Assembly: GCF_014490035.1 (NCBI RefSeq)
Contig: NZ_CP061008.1
Location: forward strand, 2,108,001 to 2,172,000
DNA length: 64,000 nucleotides
Source of the DNA: Achromobacter xylosoxidans
GTDB taxonomy: Bacteria > Pseudomonadota > Gammaproteobacteria > Burkholderiales > Burkholderiaceae_B
Direction: 5' to 3'
The translations under genes were made by a program, and so were the position numbers. Position 1 is the stretch's first letter, and every line of letters starts with the position of its first letter. The notes beneath the pieces were generated by a model. It was not told where the DNA came from, searched no databases, and saw only the letters and a program-made list of their open reading frames with translations. Positions 5,157 to 11,584 of the stretch are shown here, one piece after another.

Positions 5157-5573
5157 ATGGACAAGCGCCGCATCCGCGTCACGCCAGCCACTCGCCAAAT
5201 GCTGGTCCAGGCCATCTTGACCGCGCCTGATGGTCACTACGTGGCTATCCAGGAGCCGAATCGCAGCCTGAACCAGAACGCCAAGCTCCATGCTTTGTGC
5301 GGCGATATCGCGGCGCAAATGAAGTGGATGGGACGGCAACTGGGCGTTGAAGACTGGAAGCGTCTGCTGGTCGATTCCTGGATGCGCGAGACGAACCGTA
5401 TGCAACTGGTGCCGTCGCTGGACGGGAAGGGCGTTGTAGCCCTTGGACAGCAGACGCGCGCACTGGGCGTCAAGGACATGGCGGACTTGATTGAGAGCAT
5501 TCAGGCGTTCGGAGCCATGAACAGTGTTCAGTGGTCCGATGAGCCGCATATTCCGGGGTGGGTTCAGCAATGA
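5157..5573 (+). CDS. ninB: NinB-type recombination protein
   Basis: The 138-residue product matches the NinB (lambda Orf) family: a phrase EPNRSLNQNAKLHALCGDIAAQ near the centre, then a conserved Trp/Arg region (GVEDWKRLLVDSWMRE) and a C-terminal helix. NinB proteins bind single-stranded DNA and act as recombination mediators in phage Red-like pathways. It starts one base after the cII stop, and its own stop overlaps the next gene by four bases, so it is part of the replication-recombination operon. Confidence 0.85.
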   Translation: MDKRRIRVTPATRQMLVQAILTAPDGHYVAIQEPNRSLNQNAKLHALCGDIAAQMKWMGRQLGVEDWKRLLVDSWMRETNRMQLVPSLDGKGVVALGQQTRALGVKDMADLIESIQAFGAMNSVQWSDEPHIPGWVQQ

Positions 5574-5929
5574 AAGGCAAATCTCCCTCTGCCGCTCAGA
5601 AGCGGTTCCATGACGCTCTGTGCCAAAACGTAGGTTGTGTCGCTTGTCGTAATGACTGGATTGGCAATTTCAATGTGCTTATCCATCACATCGACGGACG
5701 TACCAAGCCGGAGGCGCATTGGCTCGTTTTGCCCTTGTGTGCTGGCCATCATCAAGACGGCACTGGCGCACCTGGCCTGATCGCTGTCCATCCCTACAAG
5801 GCACGTTTCGAAGCGCGCTACGGCAAGCAGCGTGACCTTTTGGTATGGGCTATCGAGATCCTGCAAACGCAGGGCCAGGTTGTCCCTGATGCTGCGTTGT
5901 CCGCTGCTGGAATGCTGGAGGCAGCGTAA
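5570..5929 (+). CDS. Ref-like RecA-dependent nuclease (HNH-type)
   Basis: The 119-residue product contains the zinc/HNH-like pattern CVACRNDW...HHIDGR...LVLPLCAGHHQ, typical of the phage P1 Ref-like (recombination enhancement) family. Ref proteins cut DNA within RecA-formed displacement loops. The gene overlaps ninB by four bases (ATGA) and the next gene by one base. The family call rests on the motif spacing and the neighbouring recombination gene; a different small HNH nuclease is possible. Confidence 0.7.
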   Translation: MKGKSPSAAQKRFHDALCQNVGCVACRNDWIGNFNVLIHHIDGRTKPEAHWLVLPLCAGHHQDGTGAPGLIAVHPYKARFEARYGKQRDLLVWAIEILQTQGQVVPDAALSAAGMLEAA

Positions 5930-6726
5930 TGGATTGGTTCCGCATGTATGGCGAGTTCGCCACAGATCCCAAAGTCCAAATGATGCCGGAGGCCATGCAG
6001 CGCCGCTTGGTAATGCTGTTGTGCCTGCAATGCAGTAACGGCATTGAAACGTTTCATGAAACGGAAAGGGATAGCTCCATAGCGTTTGCGCTGCGCATTT
6101 CTGACGCCGAACTCGCTGCCACCAAAGAGCTATTCATGCGCAAGGAATTCATCAATTCCGACTGGACTTTGCGCAACTGGGACAAGCGTCAATACGCCTC
6201 AGACTCAAGCACGGCGCGGGTTCGCAGGCATCGGGAGAAGTCCAAGCAGGCTGGTGAAACGCATGAAACGTTTCAGGAACGTTCCAGTAACGGCCTAGAA
6301 CAGAACAGAACAGATACAGAACAGATAAAAGAACACCCCCCTACCCCCCGCAAGCGGGGGAAGAAGGATTCGGACGAGTTGGTGGCTTCTGACCTGGAAG
6401 CAATGGGCATACCCCCAACCGTGGCTGCCGACTACATCGCCCTGCGCCACAAAAAGCGAACCACGGTCACAAAAACCGTAATCGAAGGGGTGATGCGAGA
6501 AGCCGAAGCAGTCGGGATGGACCTGGAAACCGCATTGCGCACGCAGATCGAGCGCGGCTGGCAAGGTTTCAAAGCAGGGTGGCTGCAGAACCAAGCCCGA
6601 GCCTCTCCGTCGCGGCAGACGCATTCACAACGAATTGCCGACTGGAACGCAGAACTGCGTGACGTGCTGACCGAAGGCCATAGGCCGATGGAGATTGACA
6701 TGGGGGTGATTGATGCAAGTCACTGA
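5929..6726 (+). CDS. Phage replication initiator, O-like
   Basis: The 265-residue product begins MDWFRMYGEFATDPKVQMM, a start shared by many phage replication (O/DnaT-like) proteins with a winged-helix DNA-binding N-terminus of about 100 residues. A polar linker follows, then a C-terminal helical domain (phrase TTVTKTVIEGVMREAEAVG) ending in a tail typical of helicase-loader contacts. It stands where lambda O stands. Palindromes and short repeats inside the coding sequence (6046-6335) may be the replication origin. The next gene is a P-like loader. Confidence 0.75.
   Translation: MDWFRMYGEFATDPKVQMMPEAMQRRLVMLLCLQCSNGIETFHETERDSSIAFALRISDAELAATKELFMRKEFINSDWTLRNWDKRQYASDSSTARVRRHREKSKQAGETHETFQERSSNGLEQNRTDTEQIKEHPPTPRKRGKKDSDELVASDLEAMGIPPTVAADYIALRHKKRTTVTKTVIEGVMREAEAVGMDLETALRTQIERGWQGFKAGWLQNQARASPSRQTHSQRIADWNAELRDVLTEGHRPMEIDMGVIDASH
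6046..6335. other. Candidate phage replication origin inside the O-like gene
   Basis: GAAACGTTTC occurs at 6046-6055 and 6265-6274, GGAACGTTCC at 6276-6285, and additional GAAACG copies lie near 6058 and 6255. An A-rich stretch of tandem CAGAACAGA-like repeats (6300-6333) follows. Short iterons plus a low-GC run inside the initiator gene is the arrangement of lambda ori. Confidence 0.45.
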
Positions 6727-7387
6727 AGCGCAACAAGCCACGATGGGCGCTCTCGTGGTCAACGAAATGCGAATGCTGTACGGCTCGAAGTTCGCCCAGC
6801 AGTGGCAGGGCCTGACGGCTCGGGAGTTGAAGGAGTCGTGGGACCAGAAGCTGTCCGGTCTGGCGGAGCGGGATGTCCGACGCGGTTTGGTTGCTTGCTT
6901 GCGCCGTGATTGGCCGCCCACGCTCCCGGAGTTCCTGCGGTTGTGCTGCCCATGGATGGATAGCGAGATCGCTTACCACGAGGCCGTGCACGGCATGTCT
7001 TGCCGCCGCCGTGGGGAAATGGGGCAGTGGTCCCATCCGGCGATTTATTGGGCTGCTGTGGCCGTCAGTTCCACGGACCTGTTGAACAGCACCTATGGGG
7101 CGATCAAGGGACGTTGGGAAAAAACGCTTATCGAGGAAATGGAGAAGGGGGCATGGAAGGAGATACCCAAGGCATCGGTAGCGCTACCGGCGCCAAAGCA
7201 AACGGCAGCAGATCGGGTAGAGGCAGCAAAGGCGCTGAAGAAGATGGGCGCAGACAAGGCATTGGACCAGAGCGGCAAGGATCCGCGGCGCTGGATAGCG
7301 AAATGGGACGAACGCATTGCCAAGGGCGAACAACCGTCGCCCACCATCGCGGCGATGCTCAAGAGGGCGAAAGGAGAGGAATCATGA
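6713..7387 (+). CDS. Phage replication protein P-like helicase loader
   Basis: The 224-residue product has the lambda P-like pattern: a start with VNEMRMLYGSKFAQQW, then LKESWDQKLSGLAERDVRRGL and PPTLPEFLRLC, then a charged C-terminus. P-type proteins bring host DnaB helicase to the O-bound origin. The ATG at 6713 is preferred over a TTG at 6710. It overlaps the O-like gene by 14 bases and the next gene by four (ATGA). Confidence 0.75.
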   Translation: MQVTEAQQATMGALVVNEMRMLYGSKFAQQWQGLTARELKESWDQKLSGLAERDVRRGLVACLRRDWPPTLPEFLRLCCPWMDSEIAYHEAVHGMSCRRRGEMGQWSHPAIYWAAVAVSSTDLLNSTYGAIKGRWEKTLIEEMEKGAWKEIPKASVALPAPKQTAADRVEAAKALKKMGADKALDQSGKDPRRWIAKWDERIAKGEQPSPTIAAMLKRAKGEES

Positions 7388-7743
7388 CACCCCTGGAACG
7401 CAGGATCATCTATCGGCTTCGAACGAACGAAGCTCTCGATATCTTCCAGCTTAAAGCGCTGGTGCAGGCCAATCTCCATGACGTTCGGGTAGCCGCGCGC
7501 GATCTGAACGAGCGAGAGCTGACCCACATTTCGACATGGCACAAGCGCCCAGGCGGTAAGCGCATGCCTGCGTATTCGCCTGGTGCTGGGGAGAACGTAG
7601 GAAAGGACGATGTGGACTACGGCGAGCGGGCCAAGGTCGCCATGGAAGAGACGAGCAAGACGATTGCCGCTCTTCGCGTATCGGTGGACCCGGCGATGTT
7701 CGATCCCTTTCGCGTGCTAATGGCGCAGGTGGGTGCTGCATGA
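7384..7743 (+). CDS. Small phage protein of unknown function
   Basis: The product has 119 residues and begins MTPLERRIIYRLRTNEALDIFQLKALVQANLHDVRVAARDLNERELTHI (shown here as context: TPLERRIIYRLRTNEALD is the key part). The N-terminal half looks like a winged-helix fold, so DNA binding is possible. Four-base overlaps with the genes on both sides place it firmly in the operon. No function is recognised. Confidence 0.65.
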   Translation: MTPLERRIIYRLRTNEALDIFQLKALVQANLHDVRVAARDLNERELTHISTWHKRPGGKRMPAYSPGAGENVGKDDVDYGERAKVAMEETSKTIAALRVSVDPAMFDPFRVLMAQVGAA

Positions 7744-7964
7744 GCGAATGCAAAGGAATTGCCGGGATGGTGCTTGGGCATTCTTTCCAGGCTGTGTACG
7801 AGGTTAAACCGAGCGGCGAAAGCCTCAGGACATTGCTGGGCGACGGAATGGAATTGAAAGGGGCGGGCGCTGAGGAAATCGTGAGGAGAATGGCTGAAGG
7901 TACTGTTGCGCGCTCATACCTTGGTCATGTTTGTAGCCGCTGTGGCTTGAGGATCGAGAAATGA
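7740..7964 (+). CDS. Small phage protein with zinc-ribbon-like tail
   Basis: The product has 74 residues. The C-terminus reads HVCSRCGLRIEK, a single CxxC knuckle, with another Cys near the N-terminus (MSECKG), so metal binding is possible but incomplete. It overlaps both neighbours by four bases. Its function is unknown. Confidence 0.6.
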   Translation: MSECKGIAGMVLGHSFQAVYEVKPSGESLRTLLGDGMELKGAGAEEIVRRMAEGTVARSYLGHVCSRCGLRIEK

Positions 7965-8302
7965 ACCGATCCTTCGCTCTTGGCCGACTCAAGACGGGGC
8001 AGCTCAACAAGACCGAACAGGCGTATGCCGCCTACCTGGGCCAGCTCCAAGCGGTCGGCGGGATCCTCTGGCACAAGTTCGAAGGCATGAAGTTCCGCCT
8101 GGCTGACAACACGTTCTACACCCCGGACTTCATGGTCATGAAGCCGGATGGCCAGCTGGAGGCTCATGAGGTCAAGGGGTACTGGCAGGACGACGCCAAA
8201 GTAAAGATCAAGGTCGCATCGGACATGTACCCGGTGCGTTTCGTGGCAATCAAGGCCCGGGCCAAGAAGGACGGCGGTGGATGGGCAGTGGAGGAATTCT
8301 GA
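7961..8302 (+). CDS. DUF1064 family protein (endonuclease-like fold)
   Basis: The 113-residue product matches DUF1064 of phages: LNKTEQAYAAYLGQL at the start, TPDFMVMKPDGQLEAHEVKGYW in the centre (PDF...E..KG, reminiscent of the PD-(D/E)xK nuclease core) and a C-terminal strand. Family members sit in replication/recombination operons and are suspected Holliday-junction or structure-specific nucleases; activity is not established. It overlaps the previous gene by four bases and is followed by a gene starting on its stop codon (TGATG). Confidence 0.75.
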   Translation: MNRSFALGRLKTGQLNKTEQAYAAYLGQLQAVGGILWHKFEGMKFRLADNTFYTPDFMVMKPDGQLEAHEVKGYWQDDAKVKIKVASDMYPVRFVAIKARAKKDGGGWAVEEF

Positions 8303-8418
8303 TGGACTTTATCTATGCATTTGTCTTGAAAGTGGTCTTGCCATTCTTGCTGGGTTTCTACGGAATGAAGCTTTGGTATTACCTGCATGATCGCCTTCAC
8401 GATCGGAGAACCAAATGA
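8302..8418 (+). CDS. 38-residue membrane protein
   Basis: The frame is short but well placed: ATG on the stop of the DUF1064 gene and a four-base overlap with the next gene. The product has one membrane segment (YAFVLKVVLPFLLGFYG) followed by a basic tail (LHDRLHDRRTK), so the tail should face the cytoplasm. Its function is unknown. Confidence 0.5.
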   Translation: MDFIYAFVLKVVLPFLLGFYGMKLWYYLHDRLHDRRTK

Positions 8419-8573
8419 AGCAAGCCGTCAAACCCAGCGATATCAAGCCCATCCATGCCCGCGCATACGTCCCCAGCATGGCAATGCGCCAGGCAGCGGA
8501 GCGTGCCAAGTTCCAGCCGCGACTTACATCGATGACCAGTAACGTCAGCAATTTCCGGCATATGGAGGGGTGA
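8415..8573 (+). CDS. 52-residue phage protein of unknown function
   Basis: It starts by ATGA overlap with the previous gene and ends at 8573, where the next gene begins (TGATG). The product is basic and polar (MKQAVKPSDIKPIHARAYVP), with no motif that I recognise. Tight coupling on both sides is the main support. Confidence 0.45.
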   Translation: MKQAVKPSDIKPIHARAYVPSMAMRQAAERAKFQPRLTSMTSNVSNFRHMEG

Positions 8574-8818
8574 TGCAACCAAATCACGAACCGCGCCGAT
8601 GCGTGAACTGTGCCCATGTCTCGAGAAGTCGCATGGCGCCTCCCCGTTGCTTTCACGAGAGAAATTCGAGTGTGGTTGGATATTCCACTTTATGTGAATT
8701 GGAACGGGCGAGAGGTAATTGCGGGATAGAAGGGAAACTTTTCCAGCTGCAGAAGCAGCCGGAGAGTAGAAGCATCTTGCAGAGAATAAAAGGGTGGCTG
8801 AATGCGCACGAATCTTGA
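8573..8818 (+). CDS. Small Cys-rich phage protein
   Basis: The product has 81 residues. The N-terminal half carries CVNCAHVS, then PPRCFHER, then TLCELERARGNC, a spacing that could bind one zinc ion or be a small treble-clef fold. It begins on the stop of the previous gene and overlaps the Q-like gene by 17 bases. Similar Cys-rich small proteins occur near Q in other temperate phages; the role is unknown. Confidence 0.6.
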   Translation: MQPNHEPRRCVNCAHVSRSRMAPPRCFHERNSSVVGYSTLCELERARGNCGIEGKLFQLQKQPESRSILQRIKGWLNAHES

Positions 8819-9206
8819 AATTCTCCTATCAGAATGGGGTCGGCGGCAGGATATCCGGAAGGACCGCGCCCTTGGCTACCCCACTGCCGCCGCATTCTCC
8901 AAAGAGCGTGTAGACCATGATGGATGGGGATACAGCGGCCCGGAGGCATGCGCGGCTGACGGGGACATGCTGCGAATCGATGATGCTATCAACCACCTGC
9001 ATCCGGATATGCGGGTGGTGATCACTGCGCACTATGTGTGGGCTGGGCCGGTGAAGACCAAAGCCGATCGGCTCAGAGTGGAGAAGCGCATCTATTACTT
9101 CACCCTTGAGCATGCGCATAAGCAACTGGCGCAGAGCATGGGGGGGGTGTACACAACGGGATACGAGCCTAAATTGTGTACACACCTTGATCGAGTGTGT
9201 ACATGA
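8802..9206 (+). CDS. Q-like antiterminator
   Basis: The 134-residue product fits the small phage antitermination Q family: an N-terminal LEILLSEWGRRQ helix, a variable segment, then DGDMLRIDDAINHLHPDMRVVITAHYVW and a C-terminal sigma-like helix (KRIYYFTLEHAHKQLAQSM). Q proteins load onto RNA polymerase at the late promoter and make it read through terminators. It is the last early gene; a strong terminator (9271-9302) and the late genes follow, and further terminators stand within the late operon, all consistent with the assignment. Confidence 0.65.
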   Translation: MRTNLEILLSEWGRRQDIRKDRALGYPTAAAFSKERVDHDGWGYSGPEACAADGDMLRIDDAINHLHPDMRVVITAHYVWAGPVKTKADRLRVEKRIYYFTLEHAHKQLAQSMGGVYTTGYEPKLCTHLDRVCT

Positions 9207-9270
9207 AAGTAGAGTGATATGTGCAGGCTGTGTAAGTGCCACTTACGCATGCAGCACGGGTGAAGTACCG

Positions 9271-9302
9271 AGCCGCTAGGGAGAAATCTCTGGCGGCTTT
9301 TT
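9271..9302 (+). terminator. Intrinsic terminator after the Q-like gene
   Basis: AGCCGC (9271-9276) pairs with GCGGCT (9293-9298), with inner GAGA/TCTC, followed by TTTTT. It separates early from late genes and is the natural target of Q antitermination. Confidence 0.85.
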
Positions 9303-9309
9303 CATTTCC

Positions 9310-9404
9310 GCGAGTATCAGACTGCCGCCTCGGGAACGCGCTTCAAGCCCGCTCCTCCCCTGTCCCAAGGCGCGATCCTTTGCAGGCGGCAGCCTAATAC
9401 TCGC
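9310..9404. repeat. Long-armed inverted repeat IR4 upstream of terminase
   Basis: The 21-base arms at 9310-9330 and 9384-9404 are complementary except for two positions, with 53 bases between. The arms begin GCGAGTAT and end TGCCGCCT on the left side. It lies between the Q-distal terminator and the first late gene. It could be a late leader structure or a packaging or regulatory site. Confidence 0.75.
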
Positions 9405-9421
9405 TCCATAGCGAGGCAATC

Positions 9422-9628
9422 ATGAGCAAACCTGATGAGCGCCGCGAGTTCGCATTTCAACCGAACCTAAGCGGTAAAGAAACCTCCGTCTACCGTGTGA
9501 CTGGCGGAGATGTCCCGGACCCAGGCATATTGGTATGCGTGCCTGTCGCCATGGCTTCCGCGGCTTACTGCCTGGTCGATTTGGCGGTTGATAACTGGTT
9601 GCGAGGCCACGATGGCAGCGCGGCTTAA
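9422..9628 (+). CDS. Small protein before terminase
   Basis: The product has 68 residues, begins MSKPDERREFAFQPNLSG and has a moderately hydrophobic middle (GILVCVPVAMASAAYCLVDLAV). It overlaps the small terminase gene by 17 bases in another frame. Upstream GAGGCAATC gives a plausible ribosome site. Its function is unknown. Confidence 0.5.
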   Translation: MSKPDERREFAFQPNLSGKETSVYRVTGGDVPDPGILVCVPVAMASAAYCLVDLAVDNWLRGHDGSAA

Positions 9629-9875
9629 CAAACGCCACCAGGACTTCGTCCGAGACAAGATCCAGGCCAGTCAGCTGATCAATGTGCTGCAAAATCATGC
9701 ACTTGGGCTGACTGAGCAGGAGTTGTCACCTACACGTCTGAAGGCGATTGAAATCCTTCTGAGAAAGAGCGTGCCTGACCTCAGCCAAGTAGCACATACA
9801 GGCGAGGAGGGCGGCCCGGTAGAAACCATCACACGGATTGCACTGGTGGCGATGAGTGTCAACGGTAAGGATTGA
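9612..9875 (+). CDS. Terminase small subunit
   Basis: The 87-residue product begins MAARLNKRHQDFVRDKI and contains LTPTRLKAIEILLRKS-like helices (here LSPTRLKAIEILLRKSVPDL), a pattern of short terminase small subunits. These proteins bind the packaging site and regulate the large subunit. A longer reading from 9510 exists but crosses the previous gene. It overlaps the large subunit gene by 20 bases. Confidence 0.75.
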   Translation: MAARLNKRHQDFVRDKIQASQLINVLQNHALGLTEQELSPTRLKAIEILLRKSVPDLSQVAHTGEEGGPVETITRIALVAMSVNGKD

Positions 9876-11238
9876 GCTACCCAAGAAGCTGATCCCTGTC
9901 TTCCAGGGTGAGGCTGATGTTCGGGGAGCATACGGTGGGCGGGGGTCAGCGAAGACCCGTAGCTTTGCCAAGATGGTTGCTGTGCGTGGCTACATGTACG
10001 GCAAGATGGGCTTGAGAGGGCAACTGCTGTGCGCCCGCCAGTTCATGAACTCGCTCGAAGACTCCAGCTTGGAGGAATGCAAGCGGGCCATCGAAGATGA
10101 GCCATGGCTGTCGGCTTATTACGAGATAGGCGAGAAGTACATCAAGTCCAGGGATGGGCGCATTAGCTTTGCATTCGCAGGGCTGGACCGCAACATCTCC
10201 AGCGTAAAGTCGAAGGGCCGCATTCTCCTATGCTGGGTGGATGAGGCCGAGGATGTCAGTGACTATTCTTGGATGGTGCTGATCCCCACGCTGCGGGAAG
10301 AGGGCGAGGATTGGAACGCCGAGCTATGGGTGACATGGAACCCACGGCGCAAGGGTAGCCCGACAGACATTCGGTTTCGCAAAACGAAGGATGCGCGATA
10401 CAAGGTCGTGCAGCTTAACTGGCGGGACAATCCGAAGTTCCCCGCCAAGCTTGAGCGCGAACGCCTGCGGGATGCTGAGAATAGGCCGGATGAGTATGAC
10501 CACATCTGGGAAGGCGCTTACGGCAACATCGCCGGCTCCATCCTGGGTAAGTGGGTTGGCCAAGCTGAGCGGGAAGGGCGCGTGTCGGATGGCATTGTGT
10601 TCGACCCTGACGGCGCGCCGATAGAGATAACTAGCGATATTGGATTCCATGATACGGCATCCTGGTGGTACTGGCAGCGCTTGCCCGGTGGCTTTCACCT
10701 GCTCAAGTATGAGGGTGAATCAGGGCTGGATGCCGACGACTGGATACCGAAGATCCAAGAAAACATAGTTGACCTGGGCGCCAAGCAGGTAGGCAAGATT
10801 TGGCTTCCGCACGATGCCAAGGCCAAGACGTTCCAAAGCAAGCACACGACGGTCGAGAAGTTTTTGAGCGCGTTCGGTGCGGGGAAGGTGGCAGTAGTCC
10901 CCCAAACGCGCAAATCTGACCGGATCGGCGCAGCGCGTACCGTGCTGCCGAAATGCGCTTTCAATCGAGATCTATGCGAGGCGGGCTTAGATGGCCTGCG
11001 CGCATGGGAGTTTGTATACAACGAGGACACGGGCGTTTTCTCCCGTGAGCCACTGCATAACTGGGCCTCGCACCCATCTGACGCGTTCTCATATGGCGCT
11101 CAGGTGATGGCAGAGGCCAAAGCCCCCGAGAAAGAGGAAGACGCCAAGTACCCGATTAAGGGTGTTGGCGGTCGCATCGTCACGGCAACGCTGGACGAGC
11201 TTTGGGCGCAGACGCCCGCCCGAACGGAAAGGATTTGA
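9856..11238 (+). CDS. Terminase large subunit
   Basis: The 460-residue product is a packaging motor with ATPase and nuclease domains. Walker A is GGRGSAKT (residues 27-34), Walker B is ILLCWVDEAE (123-132), a coupling-type segment LWVTWNP follows (about 157-163), and the nuclease domain starts near DIGFHDTA (Asp261), with a late Asp in HPSDAFSYGAQ. The start is GTG at 9856, inside the small subunit gene. Length and motif order are normal for the family. Confidence 0.95.
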   Translation: MSTVRIELPKKLIPVFQGEADVRGAYGGRGSAKTRSFAKMVAVRGYMYGKMGLRGQLLCARQFMNSLEDSSLEECKRAIEDEPWLSAYYEIGEKYIKSRDGRISFAFAGLDRNISSVKSKGRILLCWVDEAEDVSDYSWMVLIPTLREEGEDWNAELWVTWNPRRKGSPTDIRFRKTKDARYKVVQLNWRDNPKFPAKLERERLRDAENRPDEYDHIWEGAYGNIAGSILGKWVGQAEREGRVSDGIVFDPDGAPIEITSDIGFHDTASWWYWQRLPGGFHLLKYEGESGLDADDWIPKIQENIVDLGAKQVGKIWLPHDAKAKTFQSKHTTVEKFLSAFGAGKVAVVPQTRKSDRIGAARTVLPKCAFNRDLCEAGLDGLRAWEFVYNEDTGVFSREPLHNWASHPSDAFSYGAQVMAEAKAPEKEEDAKYPIKGVGGRIVTATLDELWAQTPARTERI

Positions 11239-11239
11239 A

Positions 11240-11584
11240 ATGGCGCTATTCCCTGTAGTGGACGGCAAGGTCAAGTTTGGGTGGACCGATCAGCCTACGC
11301 GCGTCAGCCATAACGGCTTCATCCAAGAGGGAGACGCTGCATTCGCTGCCAGCCTGCCCGTAATGGGTGACTACGACATGACCATCGTTCGCTTCTCCCA
11401 GGCTGTTCCTACGGATGGTAATGGGTCAGTCGTGCTGACGGATGCTACCGCAGGATTGCCTGATGGCACGCAATGGTGCAACGGCCTTCCTATTCACACC
11501 AAAGGACTCTGCACGTCCACGGCTCCGGTATTCACCTATAGCAACGGTATCCCCATGTCCCAACTAGGGGGCATCTGTGTCTGA
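11240..11584 (+). CDS. Virion-associated or head protein of unknown function
   Basis: The product has 114 residues, rich in Gly, Thr and aromatic residues (MALFPVVDGKVKFGWTDQPT), with a beta-rich appearance. It sits between terminase and portal, overlapping the portal start by eight bases. Small proteins here in podoviruses are often decoration or head proteins, but no family is recognised. Confidence 0.6.
   Translation: MALFPVVDGKVKFGWTDQPTRVSHNGFIQEGDAAFAASLPVMGDYDMTIVRFSQAVPTDGNGSVVLTDATAGLPDGTQWCNGLPIHTKGLCTSTAPVFTYSNGIPMSQLGGICV

Noticed and set aside
5929..6335. A diversity-generating retroelement, as in Bordetella phage BPP-1
   Set aside because: No reverse transcriptase, template repeat or variable repeat was seen near the tail fibre or elsewhere in the window.
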